A stretch of 64,000 bases of DNA, taken from assembly GCF_000024865.1 (NCBI RefSeq), contig NC_013595.1:310001-374000 (forward strand), read 5' to 3'. Each line of letters starts with the position of its first letter. Position 1 is the stretch's first letter. Origin of the DNA: Streptosporangium roseum DSM 43021 (GTDB lineage: Bacteria > Actinomycetota > Actinomycetes > Streptosporangiales > Streptosporangiaceae). Shown here one piece after another: positions 40,965 through 49,798 of this stretch. The notes beneath the pieces are model-generated. The model saw nothing but the letters and a program-made list of their open reading frames with translations, made no database searches and was not told the DNA's origin. Made by a program: the position numbers and the translations under genes.

Positions 40965-41786
40965 ATGATTAGTGTGATTACCGGGGCCAGTGCCGGAATT
41001 GGCGCGGCCGCCGCGGTGGAACTCGCAGGGCGTGGGCAGCAGGTTGTCCTGGTCGGCCGCGACCCCGCCAAGACAGCCCGGACGGCCGACCGGGTGAAGG
41101 CCGTGTCGGGAACGCTCCCGGATACGTTCACCTGCGACTACACCTCGCTCGAAGACGTGCGCCGGCTGGGCGCGGAGCTGCTCTCCCGCTACGCGCGGAT
41201 CGACGTTCTGATCAACAACGCGGGCGTCATGACCACCGACCGGACGCTCACGCGCGACGGTCACGAGACGATGATCCAGGTGAACCATCTGGCGCCCTTT
41301 CTCCTGACCGGCCTGCTGCTGGAGCGGGTGACCGGCCGGGTGATCACCACCTCGTCCCGCGCGGGCAAGACCGGGCGCCTGGATCCGGCCGACCTGAACC
41401 GGGACCGGCGGCGGTGGAGCGGCTGGCTGCAGTACGGCGACTCCAAGCAGGCCAACGCGCTGTTCACGGTGGAGCTGGCCCGGCGGCTCTCCGGGACGGG
41501 CGTGACCGCCACCTGCTTCCACCCGGGCGTGATCAAGACGGAGTTCGCCGCCAGGACGTTCATGATGTGGATGGTGAAGAACGTCCCCGGCATGGGCCAG
41601 ACCGCCGAGCAGGGCGCGCGCACCATGGTCCACCTCGCCACCCACCCGGACGGCGCCGCCCACCCGGGCCGCTACTTCGCCGGCAGCGCCCCCGCGGCCG
41701 CCCCCAAGGGGATGACCGACCCCGCGCTGGCCCGGTCGCTCTGGGACGCCAGCGCCGCGGCCGTCGCCGTCCCCGTCGGGGCCTAG
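40965..41786 (+). CDS. Short-chain dehydrogenase/reductase
   Basis: 273 residues, classical-to-retinol-dehydrogenase-like SDR: ITGASAGIGAAAAVELAGRG cofactor motif, INNAGVM, ITTSSRAG with the catalytic Ser and YGDSKQAN with Tyr and Lys. ATG at 40965 has GGAGGA four bases upstream; the GTG at 40953 is less well placed. Divergent from cvnA2 with a gap of about 120 bases. Substrate unknown. Confidence 0.9.
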   Translation: MISVITGASAGIGAAAAVELAGRGQQVVLVGRDPAKTARTADRVKAVSGTLPDTFTCDYTSLEDVRRLGAELLSRYARIDVLINNAGVMTTDRTLTRDGHETMIQVNHLAPFLLTGLLLERVTGRVITTSSRAGKTGRLDPADLNRDRRRWSGWLQYGDSKQANALFTVELARRLSGTGVTATCFHPGVIKTEFAARTFMMWMVKNVPGMGQTAEQGARTMVHLATHPDGAAHPGRYFAGSAPAAAPKGMTDPALARSLWDASAAAVAVPVGA

Positions 41787-41837
41787 CGCCGCTCACGACG
41801 GGCCGGGGCGGCGCCGGCGGATCAGGGCGCGGCCCGT

Positions 41838-41864
41838 GGTGCCCCGGAGCCGCTCGGGGGCACC
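41838..41864. terminator. Hairpin after the SDR gene
   Basis: GGTGCCCC (41838-41845) pairs with GGGGCACC (41857-41864) over 11 bases, about 50 bases after the SDR stop. Confidence 0.4.
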
Positions 41865-41943
41865 GGGGCGCTTCCCGGGCCCCTGCCTCCTCGGCGGCAG
41901 CGGTCCGCGGTCCAGCCGCGCCACCCGGTCGCGGCCCGCGAGA

Positions 41944-41999
41944 CGGCGGTTCGCCGGGCGGGGAAGTTCCCCCGGCGGTCATCGGCGGTTCGCCGGGCG
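41944..41999. repeat. Two direct copies of a 17-bp sequence
   Basis: CGGCGGTTCGCCGGGCG occurs at 41944-41960 and 41983-41999, upstream of the acyltransferase gene. No function is evident. Confidence 0.6.
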
Positions 42000-42029
42000 T
42001 TGGGCGGGGCCCGTTAGCGTCCCGGGCCT

Positions 42030-43076
42030 GTGAGTGTCGCAACCCCGCTCCGGGTGTCCTTCCGCCCCCCGGCCGACAGGGACCCCTACTTCGACAACGC
42101 CAAGTTCCTGGCCATCACCCTGGTGGTCTCCGGGCACCTGGTCGAGGACCTGCGGGACGTGCCCGTCGCGCACGCGGCCTACTTCTACGTCTACCTGTTC
42201 CACATGCCGCTGTTCATCGTGCTCAGCGGCTACCTGTCGCGGAACTTCACCTTCTCCTCGGGGAAGGCGCGCAAGCTGATCGGCACGCTCGCCGTGCCGT
42301 ACGTGATCTTCGAACTGGTCTACGCGCTGCCCCGCCTGGTCCTGTACGGCAAGCTGGACGTCAGCCTGCTCGACCCGTACTACCTGACCTGGTTCCTGAT
42401 GTCGCTGTTCCTGTGGCGGCTGTCCACCCCGGTCTGGCAGCAGCTCAGGTGGCCGCTGGTGATCGCCGTCGCGCTGTCGCTGCTGTCGGGGATGAGCAGG
42501 CTGCCCGACGAGCTGTCGATGAACCGCACGCTCGGGCTGCTGCCGTTCTACGTGCTCGGGCTCATGCTCCGGCCGGAGCACTTCGCGTGGCTCAGGAGGC
42601 GACGGGTCCGGATCGCCGGGGCGGTCACGCTGGCCGCCGGGGCGGTCGTGGCGCTGGCCGTGCACACCGGGGTCAGGACCGAGTGGATCCGCTGGCGGCA
42701 CGCCAACGACGCGATCGGGGTGGACGACCTCACCGGCAGCCTGATCCGGCTGGCCATGCTGGCCGCGGGAGCGCTGCTGGTCGCCGCGTTCCTGGCGGTC
42801 ACGCCGTCCCGGCGGACCTGGTACTCGGGGCTGGGCATGGCGACCATGTACGCCTACCTTCTCCACGGCCTGGTGGTGAAGGTCGCCGAGCGGTTCTACG
42901 GGGACTGGGCCGCGACCCCGGTGGGCGTGGCCGCCGTGGCCGCCTCCGGGGTCGGGCTCGCCGCGCTGCTGTGCACCGAGCCGGTGCGGACAGTGACCCG
43001 CTGGGCGGTCGAGCCCAGGATGAGCTGGGCCTTCACCCGGCTGAGGAGGCCCGGCCGAGCAGATCCGCAGGCGTGA
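42030..43076 (+). CDS. Acyltransferase-3 family membrane protein
   Basis: 348 residues with about ten membrane helices. The N-terminal DPYFDNAKFLAITLVVSGHLVE and following YLFHMPLFIVLSGYLSRNF match the acyltransferase-3/OafA-type family, with the family's membrane-embedded histidine in VSGHL. Such enzymes acylate sugars or other cell-surface molecules. GTG at 42030 lacks a Shine-Dalgarno; TAGCGT at 42015-42020 suggests a leaderless or very short leader. Confidence 0.85.
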   Translation: MSVATPLRVSFRPPADRDPYFDNAKFLAITLVVSGHLVEDLRDVPVAHAAYFYVYLFHMPLFIVLSGYLSRNFTFSSGKARKLIGTLAVPYVIFELVYALPRLVLYGKLDVSLLDPYYLTWFLMSLFLWRLSTPVWQQLRWPLVIAVALSLLSGMSRLPDELSMNRTLGLLPFYVLGLMLRPEHFAWLRRRRVRIAGAVTLAAGAVVALAVHTGVRTEWIRWRHANDAIGVDDLTGSLIRLAMLAAGALLVAAFLAVTPSRRTWYSGLGMATMYAYLLHGLVVKVAERFYGDWAATPVGVAAVAASGVGLAALLCTEPVRTVTRWAVEPRMSWAFTRLRRPGRADPQA

Positions 43077-43114
43077 CCCGCGCTCTCCGGCGAGGCGACG
43101 TCCTCCCCGCCCTC

Positions 43115-45097
43115 TTACGCCTGGAGCTCCCCGACCGCGCGGTAGGCGGCGGTGATCGCCGCGTCGGCGTAGGCGGCCGGCACCGAGTCGGAGTTGGCGA
43201 TCGCGATCCGGCCGGCCCGCCGGCGGGCCACGGTCGCGGGGAACGGCCCGTGGGGGTAGAAGTCGAGGTTCCACGGAGTGGCGTACTCGGGCGCGTAGCC
43301 GTGGCCCCACCGGTTGACCGTGATCGCCTGGATGTCGCGGGCCGGGTCGAATCCGCTCGGGCCGAGGAGCCGGGTGAGCTGGTCGCGGATGCTGTACTCC
43401 AGGTACTCGTAGGGCGTCTTGATCAGCTCGTGACGCCCGGCGACCGAACCGCTGGCGGGTGACATGCCCGGCAGCGCGGGAGTGGAGATCATGTGCACGT
43501 TGATCGGCTGGTCCGGGGTCTTCGGGCGCAGATACTCCCCGATGCTCACCGGGTAGTCAAGCTCGGCCCCGCACCAGTAGGCGCCGGTGAAGCGGGTACG
43601 GCTGATGCCCGCCCGCTTCCAGGCCTCCCAGCCGCGGAGCTGGACCATCGCGTACAGCAGCGGCACCTTGACCGCCTTGCTCAGCGCGTCCTTCTGGTCG
43701 GCAGGAAGCTCGCCGACCAGGTAGGGGATCACCATGTTCCAGCAGGCCATGATCACGTTGGCCGCCCGGACGGTCCTGACCCTATCCCCGTCGAAGTAGC
43801 CGACCGTGGCGGTGGTGGCCGTGGCGGGGTCGCCGTCGTTGGCGGCCGAGACCACCGGGCAGGACAGGCGGATCCGGATCTGGTTGCGCGGCAGGTCGAG
43901 CCTGCCGTAGTCGAACGTCGCGGTGCTGATCTCCTCCATCTCGGTGGACGTGGCGAAGCCCGGGATCATCCGGCCGATCATCATCCGGACGATCGCCTGG
44001 TTGCCCTCGGGGAAGTGGTAGACGTACGGGTCGTCCGCGCCCCACCCCTTGATCATGCTCGGCGAGTTGTACTCGGACGGCGTGGCGCGGTCGAGCTCCA
44101 GCCCCTGGAATCCGGGGTAGTCGTGCTCGCCGGCGCTGCCCCAGGCGTCGATCGCGCCGAAGGCGTCGGAGCCGTAGCCCCACTCGTCGTTCGGCATGGT
44201 CTGGACGTACCGCAGCACGTCAGGGTGGACCTTGCAGACGTCCCTGAGGAACTCCGCGTAGGTCAGCCCGGCCAGGCGTTCCTTCTTCAGGCCGTCGGAC
44301 AGGCCGGGGAACCAGTCCGGCGGATGCCCGTAGAGCATGAGCAGGTCCTCCCTGGCCTGCTCGGCGACGGGCAGTTCGGCGATCCACTCCGGGGCCTTCC
44401 TGCCCGGGGTGAAGACGACGAGCTTCTCCCGGGGGAAGGTCTCCCGGTCGCAGAAGACGCTGCCGTACATCCTCATGCCGGTGTAGAGCGTCTGATCGAA
44501 GTACTCCTCGAACCTGCGGACCCTCACCCCGATCTTGTCGAGCAGGTCCTTCCCCTCGGGGGTCCACGCCGAGGGGGCGTCGATCGACTGCGATCCGCCG
44601 TACCCGATCAGCGGCCCCTTGCGGCCCGCCGGGTGGAACTCGTTGCGCCGGGCGTGCCCGCCGACCTCGTCGTGGTTGTCCAGGATCAGGATCCGCGCGT
44701 CCGGGGCGCGCTCCAGCCAGCGGTGGGCCGCGGCGACGCCGCTGATGCCCGCGCCGACCACGACCAGGTCGTAGTGCTCGCCGGTGGGTTCGGGCGCCCC
44801 CGCGTGGTCCCAGAACCGGCCGTCGCGGAGGGCGTGGGGCACGCTCAGCGCGTTCGAGGTGTTGCCCTGCATCCCCGTGAGGACCGGTGGATAGTTGGTC
44901 TCGGACGGGACCTTCAGGTTCTTCGTGCCGATGGTGTTCGGCCGGCCCGCGCCGGGGCCGGCGCACCCCGCCAGCGAGCCCAGCGCCGCGACCCCCGCCA
45001 CCGTGGCCACGCCGTCGAAGAAGTCACGGCGGGAGATGGGCCGGTCCATGCCCAGTTCGCGGGCCTTGCGCGGAGTGATCTCCTGGGGATCGGTCAT
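43115..45097 (-). CDS. Tat-exported, lipid-anchored FAD-dependent amine dehydrogenase (spermidine dehydrogenase-like)
   Basis: 660 residues. The N-terminus has a Tat motif and lipobox: RPISRRDFFDGVATVAGVAA then LGSLAGC, so export folded and attachment through the cysteine are predicted. FAD-binding GAGISGVAAAHRWLERAPDARILILDNHDEVGGHARR follows. The segments NYPPVLTGMQGNTSNALSVPH and NRWGHGYAPEY, and the overall length, resemble SpdH-type spermidine dehydrogenases rather than small amine oxidases. ATG at 45097; the frame upstream to 45196 has no support. No Shine-Dalgarno is seen. Substrate assignment is tentative. Confidence 0.8.
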   Translation of the reverse strand: MTDPQEITPRKARELGMDRPISRRDFFDGVATVAGVAALGSLAGCAGPGAGRPNTIGTKNLKVPSETNYPPVLTGMQGNTSNALSVPHALRDGRFWDHAGAPEPTGEHYDLVVVGAGISGVAAAHRWLERAPDARILILDNHDEVGGHARRNEFHPAGRKGPLIGYGGSQSIDAPSAWTPEGKDLLDKIGVRVRRFEEYFDQTLYTGMRMYGSVFCDRETFPREKLVVFTPGRKAPEWIAELPVAEQAREDLLMLYGHPPDWFPGLSDGLKKERLAGLTYAEFLRDVCKVHPDVLRYVQTMPNDEWGYGSDAFGAIDAWGSAGEHDYPGFQGLELDRATPSEYNSPSMIKGWGADDPYVYHFPEGNQAIVRMMIGRMIPGFATSTEMEEISTATFDYGRLDLPRNQIRIRLSCPVVSAANDGDPATATTATVGYFDGDRVRTVRAANVIMACWNMVIPYLVGELPADQKDALSKAVKVPLLYAMVQLRGWEAWKRAGISRTRFTGAYWCGAELDYPVSIGEYLRPKTPDQPINVHMISTPALPGMSPASGSVAGRHELIKTPYEYLEYSIRDQLTRLLGPSGFDPARDIQAITVNRWGHGYAPEYATPWNLDFYPHGPFPATVARRRAGRIAIANSDSVPAAYADAAITAAYRAVGELQA

Positions 45098-45585
45098 GGG
45101 GCGATCATCACGATCAGGAGGAAAGCCCATAGTCGCCACGCGCGGTTTCCGGCAACTTTTTGCCCGCCGTATTGGAACGCTATTCGCGATATCCACCGAA
45201 TGGGCGGCATGGCGTGCGGGCCGGGAACGCGCCGTGCGGAAGGGGGAAACGGGCGCGGTTCGTAATCGTTTTAATGGCTTCCGGGGAAATGCCCGCCCCG
45301 CGGCTCCGGAACGCGTCCCGGTCCGCTCCGGAACGCGCTTCCGCCCGCACGGACACGGTGCCGGGGAGGCGGAGGGCGGGACGGAGGCGTGGGCCGGATG
45401 GATCGCCGTCCGGCGCAGGAACGTTATGTCGATAGCACTCGTTGTCGGTAAGAAGATGAAGCAGGCGGATTTGCGCTGACGGTCCGGTAACGCCTATCCA
45501 ACGCCATAGCGGGTGGTGAAGCTGGACATATCAGAGTAGCGTCCGTATTCGGGGTTTCGGTTAATCACGGGACGAGGAGTATCGC
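45098..45585. other. Non-coding interval upstream of the NfeD-like gene
   Basis: 488 bases between the divergent SpdH-like and NfeD-like genes. It contains two copies of GCTCCGGAACGCG (about 45302 and 45328) and a 17-codon frame at 45426-45479 (MSIALVVGKKMKQADLR) with AGGAA upstream, which I do not call as a gene. GACGAGGAG at 45569-45577 is the ribosome-binding site of the next gene. Confidence 0.4.
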
Positions 45586-45786
45586 GTGGTCGGTAAGCAG
45601 GGCAGGGTGACCGGCAAGATCGGCCCCGGCCTGGTCGGGGAGGTGATGGTGGCGGTCCGAGGGGGCGTCGAGGCGTTCTACGCGCACGCCACGCTCCCCG
45701 ATGAGGAGATCCCCGCCGGCTCGATCGTCGTCGTGGTCGACTACTTCCCGCCGCGCACGGTCTACGTCGCCCGCGCGCTCGCCTGA
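45586..45786 (+). CDS. NfeD-like OB-fold mini-protein
   Basis: 66 residues: GKQGRVTGKIGPGLVGEVMVAVRGGVEAFYAH, then EIPAGSIVVVVDYFPPRTVYVARAL. The strand pattern matches the C-terminal OB domain of NfeD proteins, without their protease or membrane parts. NfeD genes commonly precede flotillin genes, and here a flotillin gene follows 41 bases later. GTG start with GACGAGGAG eight bases upstream. Probably binds or tunes the flotillin. Confidence 0.75.
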   Translation: MVGKQGRVTGKIGPGLVGEVMVAVRGGVEAFYAHATLPDEEIPAGSIVVVVDYFPPRTVYVARALA

Positions 45787-45827
45787 CTCTTCTCCTCTCC
45801 TCCTCTCCCTCCACCGCGGAGACTGCG

Positions 45828-47327
45828 ATGCCTACGGAGTACTTCCTCATCGGGGGCGCCGTCCTTGTCGCCCTTCTCGTCCTCATCATGCTGTTCAAGG
45901 CCGTCTGGCGGGTCGCCGAGCCCAACGAGGCGCTGATCATCTCCGGGCTCGGCGCCCGAGGGAAGAGCGAGCTCGCCGACAGCCTCGGATTCAAGATCAT
46001 CACCGGTAAGGGCACCTCCGTGCTCCCCGGCTTCCAGACCGCCCGCCGTCTGCGCCTGGACAGCCGCGCGGCCAACCTCCAGGTCTCCTGCGTCACCCAG
46101 CAGGGCATCCCGGTGGTCGTGAAGGGCGTGGTCATCTACAAGGTCGGCGACGACCTGCACTCCATCGCCAACGCCGCCCGCCGCTTCCTCGACCAGCAGG
46201 ACTCGATGAACGGCGCCATCCACGAGCTGTTCACCGGCCACCTGCGCTCGATCATCGGCAACCTGACCGTCGAGGACCTCATCCTCAACCGCGAACGGCT
46301 GACCGGTGAGACCCGCGCCTCGGCCGCCGATGAGATGATCAAGCTCGGCCTGATCGTCGACTCCCTGCAGATCCAGGAGATCGAGGACGAGACCGGCTAC
46401 ATCACCAACCTCGGCAAGCCGCACGCCGCCAGGATCGCCGCCTCGGCCCGCATCGCCGAGGCGCAGCGCGACCAGGAGGCCACCGAGGCCGAGCAGATCG
46501 CCGCGGCGAACAAGGCCTCCGCCTGGCGCGACGCCCAGATCAAGCAGGCCGCCTACCAGGCCGAGATCGACGAGGCGCAGGCCCGGTCCCGCCAGGCCGG
46601 TCCGCTGTCGGAGGCCTCGGCACGCCAGGAGGTCGTGGTCCAGGAGACCCGCGCCGCCGAGCTGGAGGCGGCGCTGGCCGAGCAGCGGCTCCAGGCCCAG
46701 GTCCGCAAGCCCGCCGACGCGAGGGCGTATGAGACCGTGACGCTCTCCCAGGCCGAGCGCGACGCCCGCATCGCCCAGGCCGAGGCCGAGGCCCGCGAGA
46801 CCGAGCTCCGCGCCGCCGCCCAGGCCTCCCAGGTCAAGCAGGCCGCCGCGGCCGAGGCGGAGTCCGTACGGCTGCGCGGTCTCGCCGCGGCGGAGGCCAC
46901 CAAGGCCACCGGTCTCGGCGAGGCGGAGGCGGCCAAGGCGCGCGGTCTGGCCGCCGCCGAGGCCGCGCAGGCCCAGGGCCTGGCCGAGGCCGAGGCGGCC
47001 AGGGCGAAGGGCCTGGCGGAGGCGGAGTCGATCAGGGCCCGCGCGCAGGCCCTGGCCGAGAACCAGGAGGCGGTCATCGCCCAGCAGCTCGCCGAGAACT
47101 GGCCCCAGATCGTCGAATCCGGGGCGAAGGCCTTCGGCAACGTCGACCACATGGTCGTCCTCAACGGCGCCCAAGGCATCGAGGAGATGCTCGCCAAGGC
47201 GCTCACCCTCGGCGGCACCGGCCTCGGACTGGCCCGCTCCCTCCTGAACGGCGCCACCCCCAACGGCGCCACCTCCAACGGCACCGGTCCCGAGACCAAC
47301 GGCAAGGCCGTCGACCCGGCGCCCTGA
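45828..47327 (+). CDS. floT: Flotillin-like SPFH-domain membrane scaffold protein
   Basis: 499 residues: N-terminal membrane helix (YFLIGGAVLVALLVLIMLF), SPFH/band-7 domain (VAEPNEALIISGLGARG to about residue 190), a long alanine/glutamate/glutamine-rich coiled coil (about 200-430) with flotillin-type EA repeats (RGLAAAEAAQAQGLAEAEAA), and a flexible C-terminal SNGTG-rich tail. Forms oligomeric membrane microdomains. GGAG lies seven bases before the ATG. Paired with the NfeD-like gene. Confidence 0.92.
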   Translation: MPTEYFLIGGAVLVALLVLIMLFKAVWRVAEPNEALIISGLGARGKSELADSLGFKIITGKGTSVLPGFQTARRLRLDSRAANLQVSCVTQQGIPVVVKGVVIYKVGDDLHSIANAARRFLDQQDSMNGAIHELFTGHLRSIIGNLTVEDLILNRERLTGETRASAADEMIKLGLIVDSLQIQEIEDETGYITNLGKPHAARIAASARIAEAQRDQEATEAEQIAAANKASAWRDAQIKQAAYQAEIDEAQARSRQAGPLSEASARQEVVVQETRAAELEAALAEQRLQAQVRKPADARAYETVTLSQAERDARIAQAEAEARETELRAAAQASQVKQAAAAEAESVRLRGLAAAEATKATGLGEAEAAKARGLAAAEAAQAQGLAEAEAARAKGLAEAESIRARAQALAENQEAVIAQQLAENWPQIVESGAKAFGNVDHMVVLNGAQGIEEMLAKALTLGGTGLGLARSLLNGATPNGATSNGTGPETNGKAVDPAP

Positions 47328-47363
47328 GGACGGAGCGCGTCCGACCACCGAGGGCGGGAAGCA

Positions 47364-47459
47364 TCCGACCACCAAGGATGGCGTGCGTCCGGCCGCCGAG
47401 GACGGGGAGCCTCCGACCACCAAGGATGGCGTGCGTCCGGCCGCCGAGGACGGGAAGCC
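47364..47459 (+). repeat. Two 48-bp tandem repeats just after floT
   Basis: 47364-47411 and 47412-47459 are identical but for one base; a partial unit precedes them. Forty-eight bases is 16 codons, and one frame of the repeat reads PTTKDGVRPAAEDGEP without stops until 47490, directly after the floT stop. Confidence 0.75.
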
Positions 47460-47495
47460 TCCGGCGATCCGGACGCCGGAGGGTGGCTGACGGGA

Positions 47496-47526
47496 GGTGC
47501 GCGGCGGCGGGATCCGCCGCCGTGCG
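47496..47526. terminator. Strong hairpin between convergent floT and helicase genes
   Basis: A 14-bp stem (47496-47509 with 47513-47526, two G-T pairs, core GGCGGCGG-GAT-CCGCCGCC) lies between the two gene ends; likely bidirectional terminator. Confidence 0.7.
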
Positions 47527-47563
47527 CCGGTCGCGATGTCCGGGCGACCGCCGGCCGGCGCCG

Positions 47564-49249
47564 CTACCGCGCGTTGTAGCGTTCCCGGCGGACCGTGGCC
47601 TTCTTCCCCTTGATGGTGCTTCCCCGCAGGACCGCGATCACCTCGTCGGCCGCGGCGTCCGGGACCTCCACGAGCGAGAAGCGGTCGGCGATCTCGATCG
47701 CCCCGATATCGCGCCCGGTGAGGCGCGACTCGCCGGCTATCGCGCCGACCAGGTCCTGCGGCCGGATCCCGGAGCTGCGCCCGGCGCCGACGAACAGGCG
47801 CGTCATCCCGCTCCCGCCCGCCGCCGGGCGTCCACGCCGCTCCTGGCGGCCGGCGGGCTCGCGACGGCCGCGCTCCTCCCGCTCGGTCCTCAGCGCGACC
47901 TCGGGGATCTCCTGCTCGTCGTCCGCCGCCCCGCTGGCCTCGTGCGCCAGCTTCACCGCGGCGAGCGCCACCTCCATGATGTCGAACTCGTCGGTGAGCG
48001 TCTCGACCACGACGCGGAAGCGCTCCAGGTCGTCCTCCAGGAGGCTTTCGTGGAGCGCGGCGCGCGTCAGCTCCAGCCGCCGGGCGCGCAGGTCGGCGAT
48101 CGTCGGCACCTTCTCGATCGGGATCCGGCGTTTGGTCACCCGCTCGATGGTCTTGAGCATCCGGTGCTCCCGAGGCTCCGCCAGGGTGATGGCCACGCCC
48201 TCGCGGCCCGCCCGGCCGACCCGGCCGATCCGGTGCACGTAGGACTCCGGCGCGGAGGGGACGTCGTAGTTGACCACGTGGGTGAGCTGCTCGATGTCGA
48301 GCCCCCGGGCGGCGACGTCGGTCGCGACGAGCAGATCCGCCGTCCCGGTCCGCAGCCGCCCCATCACGCGGTCGCGCTGCTCCTGGCCCATGCCGCCGTG
48401 CAGCGCCTCGGCGCGGTAACCGCGTCCGTTCAGGGTCTCGGTGAGCTGGTCGACCTCGTCGCGCGTGCGGCAGAAGACGATCGCGGCGGTGGGGGCCTCC
48501 ACGTCCAGCACCCGCCCGAGCGCCGCGGGCTTGTGCGCCCGCGGGACCACGTACGCGGTCTGCCGCACCAGCGGGGCCTCGCCCGGGGCCGTCGTCTCAC
48601 GGCCCATCTCGATCCGGACCGGGTCGTTCAGATGGCGGCGGGCTATCCCGTTGATGCGCGGCGGCATCGTCGCCGAGAAGAGCACCGTCTGGCGGTTCTC
48701 GGGAGTCTCCTGCAGGATCGCCTCGATGTCCTCGGCGAATCCCATGTCGAGCATCTCGTCCGCCTCGTCCAGGACGACCATTTCGAGGTCGTCCAGGCGG
48801 AGCGTCCCGCGGCCGATGTGGTCGAGCGCGCGACCGGGCGTCGCGACCACGATGTCGACGCCCTGCTGGAGCGCCCGCAACTGCCGGCCGATCGGCTGCC
48901 CGCCGTAGATCGGCAGGACGCGCGCGCCCAGTTCGCGGCCGTAGTGGTGGAACGCCTCCGAGACCTGGACGGCCAGCTCGCGCGTGGGCACGAGCACGAG
49001 CGCCATCGGCTCCCCGCCCCCGCCGTCCCGGGTCATCCGCTGGAGCACCGGCAGCGCGAACGCGGCCGTCTTGCCCGTCCCCGTCGCGGCCTGTCCGAGG
49101 AGGTCGCGCCCTTCGAGCAGAGGGGGGATCGCCTCGCGCTGGATCGGCGTGGGCTCCTCGTAGCCGAGACCGGAGAGGGCGTGCAGGAGCTCGGGCCGCA
49201 GCGTCAGGTCGGCGAAGCTGCTCGTGTCGTCGGTCGTGTTCAGCGTCAT
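47564..49249 (-). CDS. DEAD-box ATP-dependent RNA helicase
   Basis: 561 residues. Q motif (FADLTLRPELLHALSGLGYEEPTPIQ), Walker A AATGTGKT, PTRELA, TPGR, VLDEADEMLD, SATMP, then ATDVAARGLDIE and HRIGRVGRAGR. The C-terminus carries a basic linker (EERGRREPAGRQERRGRP) and a DbpA-type RNA-binding domain (MTRLFVGAGRSSGIRPQDLVGAIAGE). Probably acts on structured rRNA or mRNA, often in cold response. ATG at 49249 has GAGGAG upstream; the extension to 49507 is not coding-like. Confidence 0.94.
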   Translation of the reverse strand: MTLNTTDDTSSFADLTLRPELLHALSGLGYEEPTPIQREAIPPLLEGRDLLGQAATGTGKTAAFALPVLQRMTRDGGGGEPMALVLVPTRELAVQVSEAFHHYGRELGARVLPIYGGQPIGRQLRALQQGVDIVVATPGRALDHIGRGTLRLDDLEMVVLDEADEMLDMGFAEDIEAILQETPENRQTVLFSATMPPRINGIARRHLNDPVRIEMGRETTAPGEAPLVRQTAYVVPRAHKPAALGRVLDVEAPTAAIVFCRTRDEVDQLTETLNGRGYRAEALHGGMGQEQRDRVMGRLRTGTADLLVATDVAARGLDIEQLTHVVNYDVPSAPESYVHRIGRVGRAGREGVAITLAEPREHRMLKTIERVTKRRIPIEKVPTIADLRARRLELTRAALHESLLEDDLERFRVVVETLTDEFDIMEVALAAVKLAHEASGAADDEQEIPEVALRTEREERGRREPAGRQERRGRPAAGGSGMTRLFVGAGRSSGIRPQDLVGAIAGESRLTGRDIGAIEIADRFSLVEVPDAAADEVIAVLRGSTIKGKKATVRRERYNAR

Positions 49250-49798
49250 GGTCGGGCTCCTCGTTCTGGGGCGGACGTGTACGGGACTCACGCTGACCAC
49301 ACGTTCCGTCCCTGCTGCGTGTCCCATCCTCGCGGCGGACCCGGGCCGCCGGTTCCGCCGGCCCAGTATGGTGCACCTGTTCAGCGTGGCGGCCGTGGTG
49401 AACGGCCTCCCGTACGTGTGCGGATGGGGCAGCCGACCGACCCTACCGGCGAGGGGCCGGTCGACGTCGACCGGGCGGCGTCGGGCAGGCCAAGGTGCGT
49501 ATTTCATGACATGCCCCGGTATGGGCTAAATGAACAGCTTCCTACCGGTAGGCCGCCGCGGAGCGGCCGGGGACGTCAACGCCTTCCGGCCGCGCGAGCA
49601 GCGACGATACGATGGTAATGATCACATTAAGATGGATCTGTCATGCACACACCAGCCGCGGGCAGGCTCCCTACGGGGAAGGCGAGGTGGCCGGTGTTCA
49701 GCGGAGCAACCCGGCGGTCGAGGCGGGCGCCCGGGTGCTGGAGATGGTGCGCACTGCGGCCACGGAGGCCGCTCCATTGGGCAGTCGCCCGGTCAGGA
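49250..49798. other. Non-coding interval upstream of the helicase, with an AT-rich site
   Basis: 549 bases. The first part should hold the helicase promoter and leader. Near 49607-49632 is an AT-rich island: TACGAT and TAATGATCACATTA (49616-49629, TAATG/CATTA arms), resembling a promoter with an operator. Frames that follow (from 49612 and 49643) do not resemble known proteins; one contains NPAVEAGARVLEMVRTAATEA. A decayed regulator gene is possible but not demonstrable. Confidence 0.35.

Noticed and set aside
43493..45265. Plus-strand frame of 590 codons
   Set aside because: Antisense to the Tat-exported flavoprotein, which has clear motifs; no independent support.
45426..45479. 17-codon frame MSIALVVGKKMKQADLR with an AGGAA upstream
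   Set aside because: Too short to support alone and no homologue known; kept only as a note in the interval entry.
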